The position numbers and the translations under genes are program-made. The notes under the pieces are model-generated. The model was given only the letters and a program-made list of their open reading frames with translations, made no database searches and was not told the origin of the DNA. 64,000 nucleotides of DNA from Marinobacterium halophilum. GTDB lineage: Bacteria > Pseudomonadota > Gammaproteobacteria > Pseudomonadales > Balneatricaceae. Positions 1 to 8,100 of this stretch are shown in pieces (within the stretch, counting starts at the first letter, position 1; every line of letters starts with the position of its first letter). Location: positions 62,001 to 126,000 of the forward strand of contig NZ_PYGI01000003.1 of NCBI RefSeq assembly GCF_003014615.1, read 5' to 3'.

Positions 1-177
1 ACCGGCATCGTTGAGGCGGATTTGCTCAAACGTGAGATCTTCTTCACCAAATACATTGATACTGATGACATCACCCGATCCCAGTGTGTACTGGCTATTA
101 CCGGCAGACCAGGCAGTCAGAGAAGAAAACAGGAGAGCGATCAACAGCAGAGTGCGCGAGAAGATAGACTGAAACAT
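1..177 (-). CDS. Polysaccharide export outer-membrane protein (Wza type), N-terminal part
   Basis: This is the start of a gene that runs off the left edge; only 59 residues are visible. The ATG at 177 follows a strong AAGGAGG ribosome site. Residues 1-26 form a signal peptide (basic start, LLLIALLFSSL core, then AWSA). The mature start YTLGSGDVISINVFGE is the characteristic opening of the Poly_export domain of Wza/BexD-type secretins, which carry capsule or EPS across the outer membrane. No lipobox cysteine is seen near the cleavage site, unlike E. coli Wza. It is the last visible gene of the minus-strand EPS locus. A terminator at 211-233 separates it from the upstream beta-barrel gene, so it may be reached by readthrough or have its own promoter. 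Confidence 0.88.
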   Translation of the reverse strand, partial: MFQSIFSRTLLLIALLFSSLTAWSAGNSQYTLGSGDVISINVFGEEDLTFEQIRLNDAG

Positions 178-210
178 CCTTTTCGGAGCCTCCTTACAGC
201 GTTACAGCAA

Positions 211-233
211 AAGGGGGAGTTACACTCCCCCTT
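211..233 (-). terminator. Hairpin after the beta-barrel gene
   Basis: A perfect 9-bp stem, AAGGGGGAG pairing with CTCCCCCTT around a 5-base loop, lies 25 bases past the stop codon of the beta-barrel gene. Only a short TT follows on the minus strand, so termination may be partial, allowing readthrough into the Wza-type gene. Confidence 0.6.
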
Positions 234-257
234 GCATCAGACCGGTGATCGTAGAAA

Positions 258-1418
258 TCACAGGCCCATGGTCAGTTTCACCTGATAGATATTGCGATCC
301 AGCGTTTCACTCGCGAGAGTGGAATCGATATCCTTGTACTTGTAGCCAACGCCGACACTCACCCAACGGCGCAGCTCGTAGTTGACGCCCACGGCAAACT
401 CGTTGGTTTCGTCTTCACGGCCATTCTCGTACTCTTCATCAATGAAGGCATAGCTGGCATCAGTGGAGACATAAGAGCTCCAATCGTGGTTCCAACCAAG
501 ACTGGTACGCGTCGTATCGATGTAATCTTCAGCACCCTGAGAGCCTTCATCGGTACCGCGACGGGTATCCAGAGTGAAGCTTGAGTAGCTGCGCGGCTCC
601 CAAGTAACACCCACTTCCCACATGGTATTATCCACATCTTTACGGGTAGCACTGTCGAAGTCTTTCTCTTCGTAACCAATCTTGGCTGTACCACTGGTTT
701 TAGCAGTCGCATCCCAGGTTACACCGACCAAGTAGGCCATCGCATCGCTGTTAAGCGTGGAAGTTGCCATTTTGTAGTCGTAATCCGTGTAACGTACTTC
801 AACCAGCGCGCGAGTTTTCGCGCCGATGCGGTAGAAAGCCGTACCCGTCAGACTTGCGGTATCACGCTCCAGATCCTTGTTGATATTGCCTTCATTGTCG
901 TAACGCTTCCATTCGTGGTTAGCGCCCAGCTCGAAGTTCATGGTCGCAGACTTGGCACCAAAGCCGTATACACCACCAATGTTGTAGGTGTGGTACTTAT
1001 CGTTGATGCCCGTAGTTTCAGTACCGGCTACATCCTCAACCTTATCGAAGCCAGCATTCAGGTCCAGGCGGTTGCGCGCGTTGAACTCCATGTGCGCATC
1101 TGCATCCAGATAATGATCCGTGTTGTTATCTTCATGGCTGGAGTGGAAAATATCGCTATTGAAGTTATAGGTCAGCTTGTAGATATTCAAGCGATCCTGA
1201 GCCGCCAACACAAAGGTCGGGCTAATAGTCGTTACCCATGAAGACTCTTCATTCGCGCTTTCACGGAAGTTGTCATCATAGGCTTCAGACAATTCCAGCG
1301 TCGGCGTAAGGGACATGCTGCCCAACTGCATGGAAGCCGCTTCAATTGCCAGAGCGCTGGTGCTACTTGCCAGCATCACAGCGGCAGTCAGTGAATTCAA
1401 TACAAATGTCTTACGCAT
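258..1418 (-). CDS. Outer-membrane beta-barrel protein of the EPS locus (BBP2_2 / VpsM-like)
   Basis: This protein of about 386 residues starts at the ATG at 1418, giving a clean signal peptide (MRKTFVLNSL then TAAVMLASSTSALA). Upstream in-frame codons would only add a non-conserved tail. The mature part alternates polar and hydrophobic residues in many short strands rich in Asp, Tyr and Trp, for example YKLTYNFNSDIF and TRALVEVRYTDYDYK, and ends in a typical barrel C-terminus (YQVKLTMGL). This matches the BBP2_2 family of putative beta-barrels found beside wza in EPS loci (VpsM, EpsL). The likely role is in secretion or surface assembly of the polymer; this is inferred from context. It lies downstream of the Ala-rich secreted protein gene and is followed by the hairpin at 211-233. 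Confidence 0.8.
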   Translation of the reverse strand: MRKTFVLNSLTAAVMLASSTSALAIEAASMQLGSMSLTPTLELSEAYDDNFRESANEESSWVTTISPTFVLAAQDRLNIYKLTYNFNSDIFHSSHEDNNTDHYLDADAHMEFNARNRLDLNAGFDKVEDVAGTETTGINDKYHTYNIGGVYGFGAKSATMNFELGANHEWKRYDNEGNINKDLERDTASLTGTAFYRIGAKTRALVEVRYTDYDYKMATSTLNSDAMAYLVGVTWDATAKTSGTAKIGYEEKDFDSATRKDVDNTMWEVGVTWEPRSYSSFTLDTRRGTDEGSQGAEDYIDTTRTSLGWNHDWSSYVSTDASYAFIDEEYENGREDETNEFAVGVNYELRRWVSVGVGYKYKDIDSTLASETLDRNIYQVKLTMGL

Positions 1419-1440
1419 TTGAGGGCCTTTATATCCAGAA

Positions 1441-1476
1441 AAACAAAAAAGCCCGCAGATACCTTCACCTGCGGAC
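1441..1476 (-). terminator. Rho-independent terminator after the Ala-rich gene
   Basis: On the minus strand, GTCCGCAG pairs with CTGCGGGC (8-bp stem with one G-T pair) and is followed at once by TTTTTTGTTT. It lies about 20 bases past the stop of the Ala-rich gene and just upstream of the beta-barrel gene. The abundant upstream message would be mostly ended here, with partial readthrough. Confidence 0.8.
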
Positions 1477-1496
1477 GCCATACAATACGTAACGGG

Positions 1497-1976
1497 TTAG
1501 CTCGGGCTCGCGCTGCTGCCAGAGCTGCTGCCACCAGTCGGCTGAGTGCTGGTATTAACTGTCGTAGTACCGCCATCACCATTAACAGTGGATGATTCTG
1601 TCGCGGCCTGTACTGCACCCTCGATGCTGGCTGCCTGTTCCGGAGCCGCTGCAGAAGCTGCCGCCGAGATGCTGGAGGCTAAAGCAGGTGCCGCCTGAGC
1701 CGCTGCCTGAGCGATAGCCGCTGCCTGAGCCGGAACCGCGCTAACCGCTGCATTCACAACCGCTTGAATAGCAGCAACATCACCATTCAAAGAAGCCACG
1801 ACTGCTGCAATTGCAGATGCCACTTCAGACTCGGTTGCGTCGGCGATTGCGTCTGCCTGCTCCTGAGTCAATTGAACACCAGTGCCCTGGATTGCAGCCA
1901 GTGCCGCCTCATCTGCCATTGCATGGCCCGAGGCCAGCGCGATTGCCAGTGAAAGAGCTGTCAGTGTCTTACGCAT
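1497..1976 (-). CDS. Secreted alanine-rich protein, unknown function
   Basis: This 159-residue protein has a clear signal peptide (MRKTLTALSLAIALASGHAMA, cleaved before DEAAL). The body is dominated by alanine with regularly spaced Gln, Ser and Val, which would form long amphipathic helices. The last 30 residues switch to a Gly/Ser/Thr-rich, probably disordered tail (GGTTTVNTSTQPTGGSSSGS). I do not recognise a family. It is the first gene of a short run (this gene, the beta-barrel, then the Wza-type gene) with its own upstream region holding an ops-like core. A strong terminator directly after it suggests it is made in larger amounts than the genes below. It could be a secreted matrix or periplasmic accessory protein; this is inference. 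Confidence 0.75.
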   Translation of the reverse strand: MRKTLTALSLAIALASGHAMADEAALAAIQGTGVQLTQEQADAIADATESEVASAIAAVVASLNGDVAAIQAVVNAAVSAVPAQAAAIAQAAAQAAPALASSISAAASAAAPEQAASIEGAVQAATESSTVNGDGGTTTVNTSTQPTGGSSSGSSASPS

Positions 1977-2049
1977 GTTAACGTCCTCGTTAATGTATGT
2001 ATCGAAGCTCGTATGGTTGGCCCCGGATTTATTCCATCATCTAAAGCGT

Positions 2050-2058
2050 GCACGCTAC
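2050..2058 (-). promoter_or_regulatory. Possible second ops core
   Basis: The minus strand reads GTAGCGTGC, identical to the last nine bases of the ops element GGCGGTAGCGTGC, 74 bases upstream of the Ala-rich gene. The first four bases (TTAT) do not match. It also overlaps the palindrome GCGTGCACGC (2046-2055). RfaH action here is plausible but unproven. Confidence 0.4.
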
Positions 2059-2265
2059 ATAAGACCTGATGCCTGCTATTCACGCCTGTTTAAGCTCGCA
2101 ATTCTAGGGTTTTAACATATGTTTTACTAGGCCAATGCTGACTAAAGCTGACAAATCATTGACATATAGTTCGGTGCTATCGTAAGGGACTGGCCAGCGT
2201 AATCGCAACTCATTACTATGAGCGCCTTTGTCGCTTCCACAACCAGTCTCACAAGGACGACGCTC

Positions 2266-3612
2266 ATGAGCCAGACCCGCTCGCGCCTGGAATCCAGCCT
2301 GATTGCCGCCACTCTAACCCTGTTAGTTTGGCTGCCACTGCCACTGGGCAGCAACCGAGACTGGTCCGCCGCATTATTCTGCCTGCTGACAGCACTTTTG
2401 TGTGCCGGCTGGTCATGGCTACAACTGAGCAAAGGCGCATCGGCCAACCGAGCACTACGCCCGGCACTCCCCTTGTTCGGCCTGTTATTGGCGGTACAGG
2501 CCTGGGCACTGCTGCAGTGGCTCACCGGCATCAGTACCGATAGCGGCCGCACGCTGCATTACTTTATGCTTGGCCTGGGGTACAGCCTGCTGTTCCTGTT
2601 GATCATTGGCCTGTTCCACACCCGTCGACGGCTGACGCTCCTGGTCAGCGTACTCATCATCAGTGCCACCTTGCAGGCCTTCTATGGCACATTGATGACA
2701 TTATCCGGTATTGAATGGCTATTCTTCGTTCCCAAAGACAGCTACTTCGGCGTCGCGACCGGCACCTATGTCAACCGCAACCATCTTGCCGGCTATCTGG
2801 TGATGACGCTTGGACTGGGCATCGGCTTGCTGCTGGCCCTGCGCGAGGGCCCATCATCATTCAAATGGAGTCATTTGCTGGAACTGCTGATGGGACCGAA
2901 GGCACGATTGCGGCTCGGCCTGGTGATCATGGTCATTGCACTGGTGATGACCCGCTCACGCATGGGCAACACCGCTTTTTTCGCATCGCTGATGATCATC
3001 GGCAGCCTGTTCGTGCTGCTCAACAAGGAACACCGCCTGCGTAACAGTCTCATTTTGGCGAGCCTGGTCGTTATCGATGTGTTGGTGATCAGCCAGTTCT
3101 TCGGGCTCGACAAGCTCAAGGATCGACTGATCAACACCCGCGTGGAAAATGTTGTGGACGGTGAACAGGTGATTGCACGCAAGAACGAACTGCGCCTGGA
3201 TGTGTTCGACTATGCATGGGAACAGTTCAACGAGCGGCCGCTGACCGGTTTTGGTGCCGGTAGTTTTGAAACCAGCTTCCAGCAGTATCCGGGGCCAGAA
3301 ATCCCGTTGCATTATGATCACACCCACAACGACTATCTGCAATTTGCCATCGAGTACGGCCTGATCGGCTTTATCCCGCTGGCCGCCTTTGTACTGCTGT
3401 CACTTTACCACGCACTCAGAGCACTTTGGCGGCGCGAGTCCTGGTACCGCAGTGGCATGGGCTTCGGTGCCGCCATGGGCATTCTGGGGATACTGATCCA
3501 CTCGTCCACCGACTTCAACCTGCAAATTCCGGCCAACGCGGCCACTTTCGTAACCCTGTGTGCCATTGCAGTGCTGGCCGGGCACCACCGCAAAACACGT
3601 AGCCGGGACTAG
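2266..3612 (+). CDS. O-antigen ligase / polymerase family membrane protein (Wzy_C)
   Basis: The 448-residue protein has about ten hydrophobic segments and a large central periplasmic loop of about 85 residues (following LVVIDVLVISQFFGL) containing FGAGSFETSFQQYPG and the HTHNDYLQFAIEYGLIG motif typical of the O-antigen ligase/Wzy_C family (PF04932). The start at 2266 has an AAGGA ribosome site 8 bases upstream; an in-frame ATG 16 codons earlier lacks one. Members either polymerise or transfer undecaprenyl-linked glycans in the inner membrane. It is the only large plus-strand gene inside the EPS locus, convergent with the Sel1/SPOR gene 9 bases away. A second, AT-rich Wzy-like protein lies at 10821-12011, so which of the two is the polymerase cannot be told. 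Confidence 0.85.
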   Translation: MSQTRSRLESSLIAATLTLLVWLPLPLGSNRDWSAALFCLLTALLCAGWSWLQLSKGASANRALRPALPLFGLLLAVQAWALLQWLTGISTDSGRTLHYFMLGLGYSLLFLLIIGLFHTRRRLTLLVSVLIISATLQAFYGTLMTLSGIEWLFFVPKDSYFGVATGTYVNRNHLAGYLVMTLGLGIGLLLALREGPSSFKWSHLLELLMGPKARLRLGLVIMVIALVMTRSRMGNTAFFASLMIIGSLFVLLNKEHRLRNSLILASLVVIDVLVISQFFGLDKLKDRLINTRVENVVDGEQVIARKNELRLDVFDYAWEQFNERPLTGFGAGSFETSFQQYPGPEIPLHYDHTHNDYLQFAIEYGLIGFIPLAAFVLLSLYHALRALWRRESWYRSGMGFGAAMGILGILIHSSTDFNLQIPANAATFVTLCAIAVLAGHHRKTRSRD

Positions 3613-3621
3613 CTCCGGCGC

Positions 3622-4518
3622 TTAGCGGCGTGCGGCGGGGAAACACCCCTGCCCGGCCGCCGCCAATGCCTCACACAACGCTTGCACATGTTCACGTTCA
3701 GCAAAGGCACCCGCATGCAGGCGATAAACCGCCTGGCCATCAAGACTGGCATCCTGCACATGAATTTCATGCGCCCCCAAAAGCGCCGCATGGCGCTGCG
3801 CCAGCGTAGCTGCCAGTCTGCGAGCCCCGTCTTCATTGGACAAAGAGGCTAACTGCGCCGTATAGGCATATTGATCATGTGCCACCACGGGTGCCGCAAC
3901 GGGGGCAGGTTCAGGCTCCGCAACAGGCAGCGAAACAGGCTCAACCATCGGTGCCGCTTGTAGCTGCACTATCCGTGACGACAGTCCGGCCTGTACCTGT
4001 GCGGGCAACGACGTCTGCAACTGCACCAGGGCACGTTTGGCTCGATCATCACCGTTACGCTCAGCCAGCGTCATCCACGCCAATGCATCCTGCTCACGCG
4101 GCTCGGGCAGCTTCAAATACAGCACCGCCAACTGATACTGCGCCTTGGCCTCACCCTGCAGCGCCGCCTTTTCCCACCAGTAGGCCACCCGTTCCAGATT
4201 GGGTTTGTCGGGGCCAAAGTAATACAGAGTACCCAGATTCAACTGAGCACCGGCATGCCCCTTATTGGCCGCCTGCTCATAGTACAGGCGTGCCTGCTGT
4301 AGATCCGGCTCCATACCGATACCACGGCGAAAGTACTGGCCAAGGTTGAACATCGCATTTACATCACCGCTGCGGGCCTGCTCTTGCCAATGCGCTACCT
4401 GTTCAACCAATTGGGCACTCAGCTTACGCGGTGCATCCGCATCTGCCGCAACGGCAGGCATGGCAGCAAGTGCCAACAACAGCGTTACCGTGAACATGGG
4501 TATGCTTTTAACCGTCAA
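3622..4518 (-). CDS. Sel1-repeat and SPOR-domain secreted protein
   Basis: This 298-residue protein begins with a signal peptide (MFTVTLLLALAAMPAVAA). It is followed by about three Sel1-like helical repeats (residues about 45-150), seen in NAMFNLGQYFRRGIG, GAQLNLGTLYYFG and AKAQYQLAVLYLKL. A linker rich in Pro, Ala and Val leads to a C-terminal SPOR-type domain (from about residue 215, YAYTAQLASLSNEDGARRLA). SPOR domains bind denuded peptidoglycan glycan strands, and Sel1 repeats are protein-binding scaffolds, so a periplasmic scaffold is likely. The start is taken as TTG at 4518 because GGAGG lies 8-9 bases upstream; ATG at 4497 is the alternative. It overlaps the VanZ-like gene by 11 bases. 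Confidence 0.78.
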   Translation of the reverse strand: MTVKSIPMFTVTLLLALAAMPAVAADADAPRKLSAQLVEQVAHWQEQARSGDVNAMFNLGQYFRRGIGMEPDLQQARLYYEQAANKGHAGAQLNLGTLYYFGPDKPNLERVAYWWEKAALQGEAKAQYQLAVLYLKLPEPREQDALAWMTLAERNGDDRAKRALVQLQTSLPAQVQAGLSSRIVQLQAAPMVEPVSLPVAEPEPAPVAAPVVAHDQYAYTAQLASLSNEDGARRLAATLAQRHAALLGAHEIHVQDASLDGQAVYRLHAGAFAEREHVQALCEALAAAGQGCFPAARR

Positions 4519-4897
4519 TGACTTTTCCTCCGAAAACCTTTACACGCAGAGGGCGATCAACCCAGAACCATAACAGCCAGGCCAACAACACACCGGCCAC
4601 ATTAGCCACGGCATCTGCCGAGCTGAAAACGCGCGCCGGCTGCAACAGCTGCTGAAGATATTCCAACAAGGGGCCACTGCACAAGAGCAGCCCCCACAGC
4701 CATGCCGACGTACAACGCAAAAACGCCAACCGCGCACAGCAGGCAAACACCAGAAATGCGCACAGATGCATCCACTTGTCGGAGTGGCCAAACAGGTCCG
4801 GCGGTGGCTGGGGGCGAAACAAACCATAAGACAAGCCCGCCAGACAGGTCAGGAATACCAACAGGCGCACGGGCCAGCTCAACAGAAGGTGCAGCAC
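4508..4897 (-). CDS. VanZ-like family membrane protein
   Basis: The 129-residue protein has four hydrophobic segments. It also has the pattern of VanZ-like proteins (PF04892): LFGHSDKWMHLCAFLVFA near residue 40, and ADAVANVAGVLLAWLLWFW near the C-terminus with the family's D..AN..G arrangement. The start is a GTG with AGGAG five bases upstream. VanZ relatives are common in EPS/exosortase loci, but their biochemical role there is unknown. It is transcribed just ahead of, and overlaps, the Sel1/SPOR gene, which suggests co-expression. Confidence 0.75.
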   Translation of the reverse strand: MLHLLLSWPVRLLVFLTCLAGLSYGLFRPQPPPDLFGHSDKWMHLCAFLVFACCARLAFLRCTSAWLWGLLLCSGPLLEYLQQLLQPARVFSSADAVANVAGVLLAWLLWFWVDRPLRVKVFGGKVIDG

Positions 4898-4922
4898 ATA
4901 ACTCCTACCAACATAAAATCAA

Positions 4923-5043
4923 TCGCTTGCAAGCAAGCCCTTACACGAAAACACGGCAACCCCACGAGTAAAAAATACGCCAAACCTGTGGGAACCTGCC
5001 TGCAGGCGAAGCACCAAACCTGTAGGAGCCTGCCTGCAGGCGA
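4923..5043. repeat. Three REP-type palindromic repeats
   Basis: Three copies of a roughly 22-base repeat lie between the VanZ-like gene and the broken gene: 4923-4944 (minus orientation), 4986-5009 and 5020-5043 (plus). Each has a GTAGGAGC-like head, an imperfect palindrome (CTGCCTGCAGG or TTGCTTGCAAG) and a CGA tail. This is the architecture of REP sequences moved by RAYT transposases. The third copy is the cleanest. Nothing else is seen in this intergenic stretch. Confidence 0.8.
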
Positions 5044-5069
5044 TATAACAAGCCTATCAGCGATTGACG

Positions 5070-5498
5070 CTAGCGCCCCACAAACTCCAGCTGTAACTGC
5101 GCCTTGAATCCCTTTGGCGTCTGCAACGGAATTTGCCAGCCTTCATCACTCGGCTGCACCAAGCGTCCACGCGACTCGCCCCAGTATTGGTCAGCCAATA
5201 CGTAGCGCAGCTGCCAGCCATCACCTTTGCGCGTGGCGCGGATAACTAGTTTATCGCGGAACAGGTGTTCATCGGGAATACGTGCCGACTGAACCACTGC
5301 CCATCAATGGAAAAATCGGTACTCAGTACCGCCAGATCCAGTACAAACACCAACGTTTTGCCCGACTCCATCCGCCGCGTATCCAGAAATACGGAAAACA
5401 GACAGGGATAACGCGGGGCCTTATGCCCTGAACGCTCGGGATGAAACAGCTCGTCATAGAGTACTGGATACAGCTTGATGACAGAGCAGCCCTGTCAT
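5070..5498 (-). pseudogene. Frameshifted remnant of a small gene of unknown family
   Basis: Coding-like sequence continues over this stretch but in two frames. An ATG at 5498 overlaps the stop of the upstream glycosyltransferase, but its frame ends after 14 codons. The next frame is open and protein-like from about 5490 to 5300 (LYPVLYDELFHPE, then TLVFVLDLAVLSTDFSIDG). From about 5297 the reading continues only in another frame (ARIPDEHLFRDKLVIRATRK to LQLEFVGR, stop at 5070). Joining the pieces gives a protein of about 140 residues. I do not recognise the family. The fragment after the second break could still be made as a 75-residue peptide from a GTG at 5297. A sequencing error cannot be excluded. 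Confidence 0.6.
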
Positions 5499-6238
5499 TT
5501 TTGCAACAACTGCCGGAATTTAGCCTTCGCCAACATCCAGGCAAATTTGCTATTGGTAACCAGGTACCGCTTCCACATGCGGCGTGGCTCCTGAATAACT
5601 CGGTAGAACCACTCAAGCCCCCATTTTTGCATCCACAAGGGTGCGCGCTTGACCTTACCCGCCACTACATCAAATGTGCCCCCCACCCCCATCACAAACG
5701 TCACACCCAACTGCTCACGCCAGCGATTGATGAAGTTCTCTTTTTTCGGGGACGTAATGGCAACAAACAGCAACTGAGCACCAGATTCACGCACCTTGTT
5801 CACCATAGCTTCTTCGTCGTCCCAAAAATAGCCATGGTGATAGCCCGCCAGTTTAAGGCCCGGATACAGCTGCTGTACCCGACGGGCCGTTTCACCCACT
5901 ACCTCATCCTGGGCACCCAGCAGAAATACCGAATATCCTTTTCGGGCACTCATCGCCAACAGTTCATGGAACAGATCCACCCCGGCGACACGTTCGGGCA
6001 CATCATGGCCCAACATGCGCGCGCCCAACACAACCCCCATGCCATCAATATTAATGATGTCGCATTCGCGTACTGAAGCATCCAGTTGCGGGTCTGACTG
6101 CATGTTTACAATTTTGGCGACATTGACCACTACATGCTGGGTAAAGCGCCCATCCGCTACAGCTGTATCGATCAGATCGACGGTCTCGCCCATGCTAGCT
6201 ACATCCATGGGGCAGTTAAGCAGTTCAATTCGGTTCAT
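5495..6238 (-). CDS. WecG/TagA/CpsF-family glycosyltransferase
   Basis: This 247-residue protein matches the GT26 family throughout. It has VVVNVAKIVNMQSDPQL near residue 40, the NIDGMGVVLGARMLG segment with the catalytic-type Asp, RVAGVDLFHELL, LLGAQ, and the family signature GVTFVMGVGGTFDVVAGK followed by RAPLWMQKWGLEWFYRV. Relatives transfer ManNAc or ManNAcA (WecG, TagA) to a lipid-linked acceptor, which fits the wecB and wecC genes in this locus. The start at 6238 leaves 11 bases after asnB; an upstream GTG at 6277 would overlap asnB by 28 bases and adds residues the family lacks. It is a peripheral membrane enzyme on the cytoplasmic side. Confidence 0.87.
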   Translation of the reverse strand: MNRIELLNCPMDVASMGETVDLIDTAVADGRFTQHVVVNVAKIVNMQSDPQLDASVRECDIINIDGMGVVLGARMLGHDVPERVAGVDLFHELLAMSARKGYSVFLLGAQDEVVGETARRVQQLYPGLKLAGYHHGYFWDDEEAMVNKVRESGAQLLFVAITSPKKENFINRWREQLGVTFVMGVGGTFDVVAGKVKRAPLWMQKWGLEWFYRVIQEPRRMWKRYLVTNSKFAWMLAKAKFRQLLQK

Positions 6239-6249
6239 TTGTCGGTCCG

Positions 6250-8100
6250 TCACCCAAAACTGTGTTCCTGATGCCACAATGCAAGCATCATCAAAGCAAA
6301 AACTTGTCGACTGCGGTCTGGCTTACAGGCCAGATGCTGTTGCCAAATCTGCTCTACACCTTCTCGTCGCAGTAACCCATCTAGACCATCCAACAGCAGC
6401 GGCTCCAACCAGCTCTTCCATTCATTACGGGACCAAGCTCCAAATGGGACTTGGAACCCTTTCTTGGGGCGATGAACAATCTCACGGGGCAGATAGCGTT
6501 CAGCCATGGCTTTATGCGCAATTTTGCCTTTGCGCCAGCGCAAACGATAGTCAATAGGTAATGATTCAACAAACTGCACCAGCTCGATATCCAACATTGG
6601 CACACGAGTTTCCAATGATGACGCCATGGATATCTTATCCGCATATAACAGCAGGTCATCGGCCAAATTCATACGAGTGTCGGCCCGCATCATTCGCTCA
6701 GCACTGCTCAAATGAGCAACTGGGGACAACCACTGCAACCAATGCGCCAACTGTCCAGATGCACCGCCATCACTGCTAAAGCCTGTTAAGCTTTCCCTTT
6801 CTCCCGCTGTAAAAAGGCAGGCAGCTTCGATGATCTGGTTGACTGGCTTAGCCTGAGATAATGACCTTAGCCCCCTTTCAAATGCATCCGGCTTGCCTTT
6901 CCATAATGAAGCCAATTTCGCTGCGCCTCCCCAGAGAGCGGGGGATCCTGCAATATTACGCAAAAGTTCAACCTGGTAGCGATAATATCCACCCCAAGGT
7001 TCATCGGTGCCTTGCCCCGTTAGAACTACGGTCACATCTTCAGCTGCACGCTTGACCAATTCCCACATAGGCATCACCGATGTTGTACCCAAGGGTTCTT
7101 CAATACTACGTGCAATGGATGGAAGTGCGGATCTAAGTTGTTCCGGTGAAATCAGCACTGAGTGGAATGGCAAGCCGAGGGTATTCGCTGTGTGAGCGGC
7201 ATCAGAAATCTCACACTCTTGGTGGCCGCTGCCAAAACCAACGGTGTAGCACGGTGCCAACACACCTGAATCTTTCACCATGGCGGCGACCAATGCTGAA
7301 TCGATACCACCCGAAAGTAAAACCCCCACTGGCACATCTGACAGCAATTGCCGCGAAACAGCTTGTGCAAGCTTGTCCTGGTAGCATTCAATAGCTTCAT
7401 CAAGACTACCAGTGAAACGTTTTTCAGTTGCCTGCACAAAGCAGGTTTGGTTACTGGCTCCTGTAGCCAGATCAAAACTCAGAAAGTGTCCCGGTGCCAG
7501 CCGTTGCACACCCTGCCATAGCGTAGACGGTGATGGTGTGTAACGCAGTGTAAGGAATTGCTGCAACGCCGCTTGATCAACACCTGGAACGGGAAGGCCA
7601 GAAGATTTCAAGGCAGAGTTAATTGCCCGGACTTCTGAGGAAAAGACCAAACGATTGCCATTATTCATAAAATACAACGGCTTTATACCGAAAGGATCAC
7701 GCGCCAAATACAATTTCCCTGACACCGTATCCAATGCGGCAAAGGCGAACATGCCGTTCAATCTCGCTAAAACGGACTCAAGTCCTTGGGCTGCTATCAA
7801 CTCAACGAGCGTTTCAGTGTCCGAATGCCCACGAAATGGCCCTGCTAGCTCCTTACGTAATTCAAGGTGATTATAAATTTCACCATTGAACGTTACCCAC
7901 CAACGCCCGTCTTGGCTTTTCATGGGTTGGTGGCCGGCAAGTGAAAGATCAAGAATAGACAAACGCGTATGAGCTAGCCACACATCACGTTCATAGCATT
8001 TTATAACTTCAAGGCCATGCCCATCAGGTCCACGATGCTGTAAAACAGATAAAACAGCTTCGCTGATGCTGATATCAACAGCACCCAATACACCACACAT
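6250..8100 (-). CDS. asnB: Glutamine-dependent asparagine synthetase-type amidotransferase
   Basis: The 616-residue protein begins MCGVLGAVD. Cys2, exposed after Met removal, is the nucleophile of the N-terminal glutaminase (Ntn) domain, which also shows QHRGPDGHG and TFNGEIYNH. The C-terminal synthetase domain has the ATP-binding loop GVLLSGGIDSALVAAM. The start is fixed at 8100 because Cys2 must follow Met and because TAATG joins it to the stop of the upstream gene. In EPS loci such AsnB relatives often amidate uronic acids rather than aspartate, and ManNAcA from WecC would be a plausible substrate here; this is inference. It is co-transcribed with the alpha/alpha-barrel gene above and the GT26 gene below. 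Confidence 0.88.
   Translation of the reverse strand: MCGVLGAVDISISEAVLSVLQHRGPDGHGLEVIKCYERDVWLAHTRLSILDLSLAGHQPMKSQDGRWWVTFNGEIYNHLELRKELAGPFRGHSDTETLVELIAAQGLESVLARLNGMFAFAALDTVSGKLYLARDPFGIKPLYFMNNGNRLVFSSEVRAINSALKSSGLPVPGVDQAALQQFLTLRYTPSPSTLWQGVQRLAPGHFLSFDLATGASNQTCFVQATEKRFTGSLDEAIECYQDKLAQAVSRQLLSDVPVGVLLSGGIDSALVAAMVKDSGVLAPCYTVGFGSGHQECEISDAAHTANTLGLPFHSVLISPEQLRSALPSIARSIEEPLGTTSVMPMWELVKRAAEDVTVVLTGQGTDEPWGGYYRYQVELLRNIAGSPALWGGAAKLASLWKGKPDAFERGLRSLSQAKPVNQIIEAACLFTAGERESLTGFSSDGGASGQLAHWLQWLSPVAHLSSAERMMRADTRMNLADDLLLYADKISMASSLETRVPMLDIELVQFVESLPIDYRLRWRKGKIAHKAMAERYLPREIVHRPKKGFQVPFGAWSRNEWKSWLEPLLLDGLDGLLRREGVEQIWQQHLACKPDRSRQVFALMMLALWHQEHSFG

Noticed and set aside
915-1241. 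Plus-strand open frame opposite the beta-barrel gene
   Set aside because: It has no ribosome site or recognisable protein features and mirrors a well-supported gene; the same holds for most long antisense frames in this GC-rich window.
258-1481. Longer start of the beta-barrel gene at 1481
   Set aside because: The extra 21 residues lie over the terminator of the upstream gene and destroy the signal peptide that begins at 1418.
4923-5043. CRISPR array from three spaced repeats
   Set aside because: Copies differ in orientation and sequence, spacing is irregular, and they match REP elements found elsewhere in the locus.
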